Below are positions 26,250 to 34,482 of a stretch of 64,000 bases of DNA, piece by piece. The position numbers and the translations under genes are program-made. The notes beneath the pieces were generated by a model. That model saw only the letters and a program-made list of their open reading frames with translations, had not been told where the DNA came from and searched no databases. The first letter of the stretch is position 1, and every line of letters begins with the position of its first letter. Source of the stretch: Clostridia bacterium (GTDB lineage Bacteria > Bacillota > Clostridia > UMGS1810); NCBI GenBank assembly GCA_017481205.1, contig JAFUPN010000042.1:62001-126000 (forward strand), read 5' to 3'.

Positions 26250-26439
26250 TCTTATTAAATATATAGGCATTATATATTTTTGCTGTCTGCCCTTGAAAGA
26301 AATATATTGTTTATTGCCAATAATAAACGAAGGCAGTGAAGATGCTGCGAATGCCGTGGAGGTTTTGAGCATAGTGTAAAGTTGGCAGGTTATAATATTG
26401 AGATAACAATAGGTAATGTGAAAAAGGAGTGATAACACA

Positions 26440-27513
26440 GTGAATACTAAAGCTGTTATAGCGATGAGCGGCGGAGTGGATTCGAGCGTTGCTGCATTTC
26501 TTACTAAGAATCAGGGCTATGATTGTATAGGTGCAACAATGAAGCTTTTTCATAATGAAGAGATTTGCATTCCTCGTGAAAAGTCCTGCTGTTCTTTAGA
26601 AGACGTAGAGGACGCCCGCAATGTTGCACATTCTCTTGGTATCCCCTACTATGTTTTTAACTTCACAGATAGATTTCGTGAGGATGTCATTGATCGTTTT
26701 GTGAATGCTTATGAAACGGGTGCTACACCAAATCCTTGCATTGACTGCAACAGATATCTGAAATTTGATAAGCTGTTTTTAAGAGCACAGGAACTGAATT
26801 ATGATTATGTTGTAACCGGACATTATGCACGGATTGAATATAATGAAAATTCAGGGAGATATCTTCTAAAGAAAGCGATTGACGAAACAAAGGATCAAAG
26901 CTATGTCCTTTATTCCATGACTCAGGATCAGCTCGCTCATACTCTTTTTCCTCTGGGCTCTTTGAGAAAAACGGAGGTGCGGAAAATTGCAGAACAAAAC
27001 GGTTTTGTTAATGCAAAAAAACATGACAGTCAGGATATTTGCTTTGTACAGAGCGGAACGTATGGAGAATTTATAAAACAATATACCGGAAAACATTATC
27101 CCTCAGGCAATTTTGTTTTGAAAAACGGTACTGTTTTGGGTAGGCATAAAGGTATTATTAACTATACAGTCGGGCAGCGCAAGGGACTTGGAATAGCATA
27201 TGAAGAGCCTCTGTATGTAACTGAAATAAATACGGCTGATAACACAGTTATTCTTGGTACAGACAGAGATTTGTATTCTAAAACAATTACCGCAAATAAA
27301 GTTAATTTGATTTCGGTGGAAAAAATCGAAAGGCCTATCCGTGTGAAAGCAAAAGTACGTTATCGCCAGACAGAACAACCGGCGACTGTAATACAAACGG
27401 GCGATGATTCAATCACGGTGGAATTTGATGAGCCGCAAAGAGCCATTACAAAAGGACAGGCGGTTGTATTATATGACGGTGATATTATCGTAGGCGGTGG
27501 AACAATACAGTAA
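26440..27513 (+). CDS. mnmA: tRNA-specific 2-thiouridylase MnmA
   Basis: 357 residues starting with GTG after AAGGAGTGAT. The PP-loop AMSGGVDSSVAA opens the protein; the catalytic cysteines lie in NPCIDCNR and QDICFVQ. It adds sulfur to C2 of U34 in several tRNAs, receiving it from a cysteine desulfurase, which would explain its place beside cysK and an Rrf2 regulator. Its own consensus promoter is divergent from cysK. Confidence 0.97.
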   Translation: MNTKAVIAMSGGVDSSVAAFLTKNQGYDCIGATMKLFHNEEICIPREKSCCSLEDVEDARNVAHSLGIPYYVFNFTDRFREDVIDRFVNAYETGATPNPCIDCNRYLKFDKLFLRAQELNYDYVVTGHYARIEYNENSGRYLLKKAIDETKDQSYVLYSMTQDQLAHTLFPLGSLRKTEVRKIAEQNGFVNAKKHDSQDICFVQSGTYGEFIKQYTGKHYPSGNFVLKNGTVLGRHKGIINYTVGQRKGLGIAYEEPLYVTEINTADNTVILGTDRDLYSKTITANKVNLISVEKIERPIRVKAKVRYRQTEQPATVIQTGDDSITVEFDEPQRAITKGQAVVLYDGDIIVGGGTIQ

Positions 27514-27543
27514 TAAAATCCTGTGAAAATGGAAATGCTATTT

Positions 27544-27822
27544 TAGCCGAAGCAACCAACACTAAAGGCGGTTTTATAATATAAATTTTGGTTTATACAT
27601 TGTTAAAATACTCGGAAATATTGTTATCATATTCCCTGCGTTTTTGCCTTGTATAAACCCAAATTTATTATTCTAAAACTCTGTTAGACCTCAAAGGCGA
27701 GAATTTCTGAGCAAATTTTGGTGCGGAGGGTGCAGTAAGGCTGTCGCTTTATAAAGACAACAAGCCAAAAGTTGCCGAAATTTCAACCTTTGAGGCGTCT
27801 TAAGTATTGCTTGCTTCGGCTA
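27544..27822. mobile_element. MITE-like element with 27-bp terminal inverted repeats
   Basis: The ends (27544-27570 and 27796-27822) are inverted copies of a TAGCCGAAGCAA... sequence with about five mismatches. Between them lie two further long hairpins: one with arms near 27582-27600 and 27640-27665 (ATAAATTT...TTTATACA) and one from CTCAAAGG (near 27690) to CCTTTGAG (near 27795). The outermost TA could be a target duplication as in IS630/mariner MITEs. No coding capacity. It fills the mnmA to next-gene gap. Confidence 0.7.
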
Positions 27823-27847
27823 TATCAAACAAAAAGGAGTATTTCTT

Positions 27848-28282
27848 ATGATAGAACAGGATACAGTAAAGCTTTTGAGAGAATGTGATGCAGGTATAGA
27901 AATGGGCGTAGCTTCAATCAATGATGTTATGGAATTTGTAAGTGATAAGGATTTTGAAAAGTATCTCGGCAATTGCAAAAATCAGCACGAAAAATTGGGC
28001 GAGGAAATAGAATCTCTGCTGAACAGCTATAATGATGACGGAAAATCCGCCAACCCCATAGCCAAGGGTATGTCATGGATGAAAACTAATACCAAGCTGA
28101 CCTTTGATGAATCTGACAAAACCATTGCTGACCTGATAACCGACGGATGCAATATGGGCATAAAAAGCCTGAACAGATATCTGAATCAGTATAAGGCGGC
28201 TGACGAAAAATCTAAGGATATAACAAAACGACTTATAAAGCTTGAGGAAAGATTGGCTGTTGATATACGGAAATATTTATAA
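27848..28282 (+). CDS. Hypothetical four-helix (ferritin-like, DUF2383-type) protein
   Basis: 144 residues, all-alpha, no signal or membrane segment. KLLRECDAGIEMGVASINDVMEFV and a later TIADLITDGCNMGIKSLNRYLNQYK look like two helix hairpins of a four-helix bundle, similar in layout to DUF2383 ferritin-like proteins. Few clear metal ligands are visible, so a metal role is uncertain. AAAGGAG precedes the ATG. It lies between a MITE-like element and a bidirectional terminator. Confidence 0.75.
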   Translation: MIEQDTVKLLRECDAGIEMGVASINDVMEFVSDKDFEKYLGNCKNQHEKLGEEIESLLNSYNDDGKSANPIAKGMSWMKTNTKLTFDESDKTIADLITDGCNMGIKSLNRYLNQYKAADEKSKDITKRLIKLEERLAVDIRKYL

Positions 28283-28286
28283 TCAC

Positions 28287-28323
28287 AAAGCAAAAAATCC
28301 CGGATAGCGGGATTTTTTGCTTT
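28287..28323. terminator. Bidirectional terminator
   Basis: AAAGCAAAAAATCCCG (28287-28302) pairs with CGGGATTTTTTGCTTT (28308-28323). Confidence 0.9.
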
Positions 28324-28336
28324 ATACAGTATGAAA

Positions 28337-30112
28337 TTATCCTTGTCTATACCACACCTCCCCGACCTCATTTACATCAGCTAGCTTACCGATAAGCCTG
28401 TTCCCGTCTGTCACAAGTATGACTTTACCGCCGATTTTGTTTATCATGCGCTTAAAATAATGCCAGTAAATTTTATCCAGACCAACTCCTGTAAATTCCG
28501 GTGAGTTTTGAGCGGCAAATCTGTCAGCGGCAGCCTTGGTTGGAAACAGCAGGGGTGCCTTGGTATTCGGCTCGGCATAAGTATCGCCGGTGTTCTCGTC
28601 TCCTTTAAAGCGCATCAGCACAAACAGTGGAGCTTGCAGTGTGCTCTTTTGAGGCAGAGCGGCAAGTATTTTGTAATATTCCCGGGGTTTTATGCACAGT
28701 GCGCTGTCCCCGAGGATTTTTCCTGCCGGGGCAAACAGTTGAAAAAGTGAATCATTTTTCATGATTTCTTCCCAGGTCCGGTTAAGCAGCAACACAGATA
28801 TCCCTTTGAAATAGCTGATCATTTCGAGCTCGCCGTCAAGATGGGAAAAGAGCTTCAGAAATTCTCGGTTATCCGCCTGATAAAATTGGCTGCCAAGAGA
28901 AAAGTTTTTTATTAACTCATCCTTTATGATACTAAGGGTCGGAAACACAAAAATTCTTTCAGGCTCACCGCGGATACAGAAAAACAGCATACTTACATCC
29001 GCTTGTCTGCACAATGCTCTGAGCTCACCTGTATACACGGTACCATGCTTCTGCGCTCGTCTAAGCCATTGATAACATTCTTCGGCTGTGCGTATAATAA
29101 CTGTAAGCAGCTTTCCCTGAGTATCAAAATACCGTGGAGTCTTTTTGTCTTTCCCGTATTCCGGCATGGTTATGCATACAGAAATGCATTTTTCAATCCT
29201 TGAGTTCAGCCTGTCAGCATCTGTTTCTTCGCTGATATATGTTTTTTCGTGAGCTATCAGATAGAAATTTTTTTCATTCAGCAGGTTTTGCACCTGTTTT
29301 AATACAAGAAACACATCTGCTTCTGTTTGCTTTTGCCCGATAATACGCTTTGGTTGCAGCATGGTCGGCTCAAACAGGCTTACGGATTTAAGCATTCGCT
29401 GTGTCATCTCATTTTCAATGAAATCAGATGTGAGCTTTATGCCGGTATCCCGGGCATCTTTTATGTAGGGCTTGATATATATGAAGGCATTTTCTGCAAC
29501 TTCGATAAAATTCTCAAAGGATAAATTGTCCTGACTCGGTACTCCGTTTTCAATGTATGCATTGAGTGCGGATGTCAGCCTTGTATCCGGCGAATATGCA
29601 CCCTGCAGATATTCTGCCATAAGCTTGGTTTCAGTAAGGGCAGATGCCGGCATAAGTATATTCATGGCATAGGAGCATAGCATAAAGATGTGGGCTTTCT
29701 TCTCGCGGTAGGTCAGATTTGCCCTGTGTACGGGCATCATTGCCGTATAAAACATCTGATATTCCTCTGGGCGGCTGGCAAGGCTGCGGAGCAAATGTTC
29801 TCTGCCCATGTGTTCTTCAAGAGTGAGCAGCTCAATGTTATTTGCAAAAATTTCCTGTATCTGCCTGGTATGCTCGTGAATAAGTCTTGCTCTGTCAGTA
29901 CAGCTTGTGCTGTAGCCCTGCTCCTCCGCCAGCATTGCTTCTGCAAGGAAAAAGCTTTCCAGGCAGCCGAGAGTAGTGCTTGTGCTGAGTGCAGCATGTC
30001 CCTGCTCATGCAGAAATGTGCCTGCCATTGACTGTGTCTCTAAATTATCTGCAAGGTTCAGATATATTCTTCCTCCCTCGCAGCTGTTGTATGAGCCTAA
30101 TATAGTTGTCAT
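28337..30112 (-). CDS. Large unrecognised protein with an HExxH zinc-protease-like motif
   Basis: 591 residues from the ATG nine bases after GGAGG, which itself lies in the last codons of the gene upstream. HEQGH near residue 35 (MAGTFLHEQGHAALS) is a possible zinc-binding helix, with acidic residues about 60 further on (EIFANNIELLTLEEH) as a possible third ligand. The rest has no motif I know and no signal peptide, so the protein should be cytoplasmic. It is the last gene of a reverse operon with an ECF sigma-like gene and a gene with an amber codon. The HExxH could be a chance match; the length and context argue for a new family. Confidence 0.75.
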   Translation of the reverse strand: MTTILGSYNSCEGGRIYLNLADNLETQSMAGTFLHEQGHAALSTSTTLGCLESFFLAEAMLAEEQGYSTSCTDRARLIHEHTRQIQEIFANNIELLTLEEHMGREHLLRSLASRPEEYQMFYTAMMPVHRANLTYREKKAHIFMLCSYAMNILMPASALTETKLMAEYLQGAYSPDTRLTSALNAYIENGVPSQDNLSFENFIEVAENAFIYIKPYIKDARDTGIKLTSDFIENEMTQRMLKSVSLFEPTMLQPKRIIGQKQTEADVFLVLKQVQNLLNEKNFYLIAHEKTYISEETDADRLNSRIEKCISVCITMPEYGKDKKTPRYFDTQGKLLTVIIRTAEECYQWLRRAQKHGTVYTGELRALCRQADVSMLFFCIRGEPERIFVFPTLSIIKDELIKNFSLGSQFYQADNREFLKLFSHLDGELEMISYFKGISVLLLNRTWEEIMKNDSLFQLFAPAGKILGDSALCIKPREYYKILAALPQKSTLQAPLFVLMRFKGDENTGDTYAEPNTKAPLLFPTKAAADRFAAQNSPEFTGVGLDKIYWHYFKRMINKIGGKVILVTDGNRLIGKLADVNEVGEVWYRQG

Positions 30113-30117
30113 TTTGT

Positions 30118-30690
30118 TCATCCTCCAATCAGATATGCCCATGTATTTTCGTCTGTCATTTCCGAAACACATTGCATAATATCATTTTCTGTTGTTCGTT
30201 TTTCGGCTTTTAGCGCACTTCCGAAATCTTTTCCAAAAGGGTCATAAGGTCTTTTGGGCGCGGCAGAAAATATGTGCTCACTTTCTTTGATAATTGAGCT
30301 GCTACGGTTGTTAAGTAGAGCATATATCATATGCGTAGGGATAAAATGGGTTTTGTCAAGGGCGTCATACCATTGGTAACCATCTGAAAAAGCCGGTAAT
30401 ACATAAAAGGATTTAAGCTTGTTTTTTAAGAGATCATCGAGCTGATTACGTTCAATTTTCCATGCAAATTCTCTGCTTCCGGTGACAATGGGTCTTTTGT
30501 ACTGGGTCAGGAAAATGTGTCCTTTGCTGAGCTCATAGCCAAAGTCAAAGCCCAGCTACTTTTCGCGAAGCTGCGTAATGCTAAAGGGATATACCTTTTT
30601 GCCGTAATTTGTGCTGAAATACTGTATCAGATTAAATGTAATACATGCTTCATAGTATTTTTCCGGCGGTGTGTCATATAGATTTATCAT
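30118..30690 (-). pseudogene. Unrecognised 190-codon gene interrupted by an in-frame amber codon
   Basis: From ATG 30690, preceded by AGGAGGACTT, one frame runs to TGA at 30118 except for TAG at 30556-30558 (codon 45, after QLREK). The frame after the stop (LGFDFGYELSKGHIFLTQYK...) reads on as one smooth protein, rich in aromatic residues, and the following gene is coupled to its true end. A CAG to TAG change would explain it. The downstream part has an internal ATG at 30330 that could give 70 residues. It is either a young pseudogene, a suppressed amber codon or a sequencing error. Function unknown. Confidence 0.75.
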
Positions 30691-31333
30691 AAGTCCTCCT
30701 GTATATACTGTTGTTTTTGGGATAGCTGTAATAGTGTATAAAGTGACATTTTATAACTACTGTGGCATCATCGTATCTTTTTAACACTTCCTTACGTGTC
30801 AGTCCGAGCTTGCACGCAATACTCCTCGGAGACATTTCGTCGAAAAGCTTTCCTGAAACAATTTTGCGGTCGATTTCATCAAGGTCATTGAATGCTTTCC
30901 ACAGGCACTGGTCTCTTTCAAGACGTACTATTATGGGCAATGGGTCATAATTCTTCATGTGCCGTTTTGCTGCATTTACAAGCAGAATGTGGTTCCGCTG
31001 TTTTGTTTGTTCCTTGGAATAGCGGTTTTTGGTTATGTTCCGGGCGTATCCGCCCACCCAATAACAAAAGCGGCTTAGACCCCGGTAGCGTTCCAGCTGT
31101 GTGTAGCATCTGGCAAAGGCTTCGTCGGCAATCTCATGGTAATCTGCCGGTCCGAGCATTTTTAGATAATCCTCATCTCTGGCGCAGTTGATTACAGTTG
31201 AGTAGGAAGCTGCATATAGAGAATCCCACAGCCCTTCCGCGCCTTGCAGGATATTCTGCACCAACTGATAATCCTGCTTGCGCCGGTCTGTTGCCGGGTA
31301 TGTGTACCGGCTGTAATAATTTGAATTTTTCAA
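30674..31333 (-). CDS. ECF-type sigma-70 family-like protein
   Basis: 219 residues. Region 2 appears around residues 33-110 (ADYHEIADEAFARCYTQLERY, FCYWVGGYARNITKNRY) and a region 4 helix-turn-helix around 150-195 (DLDEIDRKIVSGKLFDEMSPRSIACKLGLTRKEVLKRYDDA). No anti-sigma gene is adjacent. Its end overlaps the next gene by 17 bases, so it leads a three-gene operon. It may direct RNA polymerase to a small regulon or act as an inactive relative; the target promoter is not visible. Confidence 0.8.
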   Translation of the reverse strand: MKNSNYYSRYTYPATDRRKQDYQLVQNILQGAEGLWDSLYAASYSTVINCARDEDYLKMLGPADYHEIADEAFARCYTQLERYRGLSRFCYWVGGYARNITKNRYSKEQTKQRNHILLVNAAKRHMKNYDPLPIIVRLERDQCLWKAFNDLDEIDRKIVSGKLFDEMSPRSIACKLGLTRKEVLKRYDDATVVIKCHFIHYYSYPKNNSIYRRTYDKSI

Positions 31334-31379
31334 TTCATTTCACCTCCGGCTTGATTATAGCAAAAATATATCCGGAGTT

Positions 31380-31419
31380 AAATAACAAATGCCCGTCAGC
31401 TGAAATGATAGACGGACAT
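31380..31419 (-). terminator. Terminator after the SOD gene
   Basis: ATGCCCGTC (31389-31397) pairs with GACGGACAT (31411-31419) allowing one G-U; a U-rich stretch follows on the minus strand. Confidence 0.7.
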
Positions 31420-31428
31420 CTGAGAATC

Positions 31429-31465
31429 TAGCCAAAGCAATCTATGCTATTAGCTGCTTCGGCTA
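31429..31465. repeat. Short TAGCC...GGCTA hairpin of the MITE family
   Basis: TAGCCAAAGCAA (31429-31440) and TATTAGCTGCTTCGGCTA (31448-31465) form a compact inverted repeat related to the ends of the element at 27544-27822. Its last three bases supply the stop codon of the SOD gene. Confidence 0.65.
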
Positions 31466-31936
31466 TACTATTACTCCACAGGCTATTTTGTTGCCGGAGT
31501 TCCCTGATGGCTGGGTGGTAAAATCATCCGGTTCTGAATGAATAATCACCGTTTTGCCGCGGATTTCGTCAACGGAAAATCTGTCTGTGAGAAAAGCCAT
31601 AAATGCCGACCCGTGGCATACAAACAACGGCGGCATATCCCCGGCGTGGAATGGATGGGAGCAGTCTTTGGGATTGTAATGGGTCATGGCACCGGCAAAT
31701 GGATCCTCGCCGTTTCCGGTGCAGCTGCTTCCGCTGTGTATGTGAAATCCGAGAACTGCGCCTCCGCATCCGCCTGTTTTGTAAGGAAGTCCTGTGATAT
31801 CTGCCACAACAATTACTCCGGCTTTTGTCTGATAAAAATATACATTTCCGCTGATGTTGGGGTAGTTGGTACTGCCTTTTACCGAGGCGGAAGCATGGGG
31901 CTTTGGCTTTAGTATTATGGGACTCGCATTAGTCAA
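31463..31936 (-). CDS. Cytoplasmic Cu/Zn superoxide dismutase-like protein
   Basis: 157 residues from a TTG eight bases after GGAGG; an upstream ATG would overlap that site and has no ribosome site. GFHIHSG, HYNP, HPFHAGDMPPL and GNSGNKIACGVIV are the copper- and zinc-site and signature blocks of SodC. There is no signal peptide, unlike most bacterial SodC, but clostridial relatives are often leaderless. It would dismutate superoxide, or scavenge it without full activity. The stop codon lies in a repeat hairpin. Confidence 0.92.
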   Translation of the reverse strand: MTNASPIILKPKPHASASVKGSTNYPNISGNVYFYQTKAGVIVVADITGLPYKTGGCGGAVLGFHIHSGSSCTGNGEDPFAGAMTHYNPKDCSHPFHAGDMPPLFVCHGSAFMAFLTDRFSVDEIRGKTVIIHSEPDDFTTQPSGNSGNKIACGVIV

Positions 31937-32038
31937 ATCGGTTTCCTCCATTTTTTGATATATACATATTCTATGTAATCCACGGAAAAAATGTGAGTGT
32001 ACATTAGCTACATCTAGCTATTAACTGTCAGCTTTGTG

Positions 32039-32067
32039 TTGACACGAAATAATATGTGATATATAAT
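32039..32067 (+). promoter_or_regulatory. Consensus promoter of the thioesterase gene
   Basis: TTGACA, 17 bases and TATAAT about 30 bases before the start codon. Confidence 0.9.
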
Positions 32068-32096
32068 GTTTACATCAAATTTCAGGAGGTATACCC

Positions 32097-32567
32097 ATGA
32101 ATGCAAAACGTGTTTCAGATTCACGCACACAACAGGTACAGATACTATCTCAGAGCACTCTGAACGGATATAAAAGACTGTTCGGCGGCAGGCTTATGGA
32201 GTGGATTGATATTGTTGCGGCGGTTACTGCCCGCAGGCATTGCAATATGAATGTTACTACCGCTGCGGTTGATAAGCTTATATTTAAGAAGCCCGCTTTT
32301 GCAAATGACACGGTTGTGCTGGAGGGATATATTACCTATGCCGGAAAAACCTCTATGGAGATTTGTGTGGAAACCTGTGTTGAAGCTCTTGACGGAAGCC
32401 GTACCGATATAAACAAAGCATATCTGGTCATGGTTGCTATAGATGATGACGGAAATCCTGCCCCTGTTCCGGAGCTGATTATTGAGACAGAAGAGGAACG
32501 CCGAAAATATCAGGCGGCTCTGAAACGCAGACGTATGAGAAAGCTCAGAAGCGAAGAGCATTTTTAA
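32097..32567 (+). CDS. Acyl-CoA thioesterase (hotdog fold, YciA/BACH type)
   Basis: 156 residues. The hotdog helix region YKRLFGGRLMEWIDIVAAVTARRH and FKKPAFANDTVVLEGYITYAGKTSMEI match the acyl-CoA thioester hydrolase family. It hydrolyses acyl-CoA to free acid and CoA. A strongly basic tail (KRRRMRKLR) follows. AGGAGG precedes the ATG. Confidence 0.92.
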   Translation: MNAKRVSDSRTQQVQILSQSTLNGYKRLFGGRLMEWIDIVAAVTARRHCNMNVTTAAVDKLIFKKPAFANDTVVLEGYITYAGKTSMEICVETCVEALDGSRTDINKAYLVMVAIDDDGNPAPVPELIIETEEERRKYQAALKRRRMRKLRSEEHF

Positions 32568-32594
32568 TCGTCATAATACGACATTTTAATATAA

Positions 32595-32641
32595 ATCCCT
32601 CCGGTGCCCGGCTGCATATTATGGTATCGGAGGGATGTTTT
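32595..32641 (+). terminator. Hairpin with T tail overlapping the next ribosome site
   Basis: ATCCCTCCG (32595-32603) pairs with CGGAGGGAT (32628-32636), followed by GTTTTT. The right arm contains the GGAGGG ribosome site of the peptidase gene. Confidence 0.65.
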
Positions 32642-32642
32642 T

Positions 32643-33920
32643 ATGATACCATTGGAACTTGGAACAACAAGTGTTTATGTGGAATATATAACACTTGCCC
32701 TTAAACGAAGCGGTTATCTGTCTGAAATAAGCCAGAGCTACGACGAAACTGTGAGAAATGCTGTGATAAGCTTTCAGCAGGCGAATGGTCTTGCTGCCGA
32801 CGGCATAGTGGGAGATCAGACTTATGCGGCGCTTTTGCCGTATCTTGAGGGCTTCCGCATGGTGCAGATTACCGAAAGTGACACTCTTTCAAGTATTGCA
32901 CAGCAGTATGGTATTGCCGAGGGTGTGCTTACGACTGCCAATCCTTATGTAGACTGGCAGACACCTCAGAATATTATTATCACAGTACCGTATGATTTTG
33001 ATCTGGTGCCCACAGATGTGCACTATACTTATTATCTTACAGAAATACTTACCCGCGGTCTTGTTGCCCGATATCCTTTTGTAAAAAGCTTTTCCATAGG
33101 GCTCAGCGTCATGGGGAAAAATCTTACTTGCCTTGCAATGGGAGACGGAAATACCCAGGTGTTTTACAATGCAACTCATCATGCCAATGAATGGATAACC
33201 ACTCCCGTAGTGTTCAAATTTGCTGAGGATTATGCAAAGGCAAATGCTTTTGATACCAATATAGGTGATGTGTCGGCCCGAAAATTATTTCAGGAAAAAA
33301 CACTGTTTATTATGCCGGTAGTTAATCCGGACGGCCTTGACCTGGTTACAAAGGGTATGACAGATTTGTATTATCTTGATATCGCTGCAAGGATTGCCAG
33401 TGATTATCCTACTATTCCCTTCCCTGACGGGTGGAAAGCAAATATCCTGGGTACCGACCTTAATCTTAACTACCCTGCCGGTTGGATGAATGCAAGGGAA
33501 ATAAAATTTGCTCAGGGCTTTGTATCCCCTGCACCCAGGGATTTTGTGGGAACTGCACCGCTATCTGCCCCTGAGAGCCGAGCTGTTCACAATTTTACCC
33601 TGGACAATGACTTTGCGCTGACTATATCATATCACACTCAGGGGAATGTAATTTACTGGAAATACCTTGATTATGAGCCTGAAAATTCCAGAGCTATCGG
33701 CGAAGAAATGAGCCGTGTAAGCGGATATGCCCTTGAGCTTACTCCGTCGGCATCCGGCTATGCAGGCTATAAGGACTGGTTTATCCTTAACTACAACAGA
33801 CCGGGCTATACTGTGGAGGCGGGTACCGGTCAGAATCCTCTGCCCATTACTCAGTTTGACGAAATATATGCCGCAAACCTGCCTCTTATGGTGACTGCGC
33901 TGGATATGGCGGGGGCATAG
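32643..33920 (+). CDS. M14 zinc peptidase with peptidoglycan-binding and LysM domains
   Basis: 425 residues. A PG_binding_1 domain spans about residues 5-62 (VISFQQANGLAADGIVGDQTY), a LysM about 68-112 (ITESDTLSSIAQQYGI), then an M14 domain: zinc ligands in HHANEW and YHTQG and the catalytic glutamate in YTVEAGTG. It resembles the gamma-D-glutamyl-L-diamino acid endopeptidase of Bacillus (YqgT/ENP1), which cuts wall peptides during sporulation. No signal peptide is present, so it would act after mother-cell lysis or be exported another way. The ribosome site sits in a hairpin. Confidence 0.93.
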   Translation: MIPLELGTTSVYVEYITLALKRSGYLSEISQSYDETVRNAVISFQQANGLAADGIVGDQTYAALLPYLEGFRMVQITESDTLSSIAQQYGIAEGVLTTANPYVDWQTPQNIIITVPYDFDLVPTDVHYTYYLTEILTRGLVARYPFVKSFSIGLSVMGKNLTCLAMGDGNTQVFYNATHHANEWITTPVVFKFAEDYAKANAFDTNIGDVSARKLFQEKTLFIMPVVNPDGLDLVTKGMTDLYYLDIAARIASDYPTIPFPDGWKANILGTDLNLNYPAGWMNAREIKFAQGFVSPAPRDFVGTAPLSAPESRAVHNFTLDNDFALTISYHTQGNVIYWKYLDYEPENSRAIGEEMSRVSGYALELTPSASGYAGYKDWFILNYNRPGYTVEAGTGQNPLPITQFDEIYAANLPLMVTALDMAGA

Positions 33921-34101
33921 ATTTATCTGCGATAAATCTATGCAGTGAAATCGACCTTCGGTCGGTGAAATATTGCTTTGCAATGTGAAATCCGACTTCG
34001 TCGGATTAAATTCTTGTCCTCCTGGCAAAAGTTAAAGTAAAAATGCTTACGCATTTTTGATTTTGTGCGGGATGGCGCTTCGCTGTCCCGCTTTGCATTT
34101 A
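33920..34101. repeat. Array of short hairpins spaced by GTGAAAT
   Basis: Directly after the peptidase stop come GATTTATC/GATAAATC, GACC-TTC-GGTC, ATTGC-TTT-GCAAT and ATCCGAC-TTC-GTCGGAT, three of them linked by GTGAAAT, then AAAATGC/GCATTTT and GCGGGA/TCCCGC. Loops are mostly TTC or TTT. It is a non-coding hairpin cassette. Confidence 0.7.
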
Positions 34102-34185
34102 TATGCGAATAAGTTGCATACAAAGAAATTTCAATTTGTTGCACTATTTAGCACTTACAATTCACTAAACCAATGAGAAAAAATC

Positions 34186-34341
34186 CGCAAATATTCCATT
34201 TGTGGGGACGTCAGACTGTCGAATAATTCGTGATTTTGTTCGCCATTCTGTAGGGACGGGGCGCTTTTTGCACATAAAATCAGGATTTTCCATGCCAAAG
34301 GGCTTCACCTGTCACCTGCCGTCCCCAAATGGCACATTTGC
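34186..34341. repeat. Dispersed mosaic repeat, copy A
   Basis: GTGGGGACG, CAGACTGTCGAATAATTCG, AGGGACGGGGCGC and the block from GCCAAAGGGCTTCACC to CCCAAATGGCACATTT recur at 56038-56312 and 57871-58173. No credible gene; together with the hairpin array it explains the 562-base gap before the CobW gene. Confidence 0.75.
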
Positions 34342-34411
34342 TCGATTTGGTGTACGCATGAAGCGGGTACGTGGTCTGACAAGACAGTCCGCCAAACTGA
34401 AATTTATTTGT

Positions 34412-34440
34412 TTGACATTATGGCACTTTTGTTCTATAAT
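34412..34440 (+). promoter_or_regulatory. Consensus promoter of the CobW-type operon
   Basis: TTGACA, 17 bases and TATAAT, about 42 bases before the start codon. An AT-rich dyad-like stretch (34436-34460) could be a Zur or Fur site but I cannot assign it. Confidence 0.85.
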
Positions 34441-34482
34441 ATATTATTATAATTATCATCAACTTGAAAGAAGGATACAGAT

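Noticed and set aside
26342..26368. Eight-residue frame MLRMPWRF in the mnmA leader as a second leader peptide
   Set aside because: The ribosome site is weak and it lacks cysteine or any codon bias tied to the gene.
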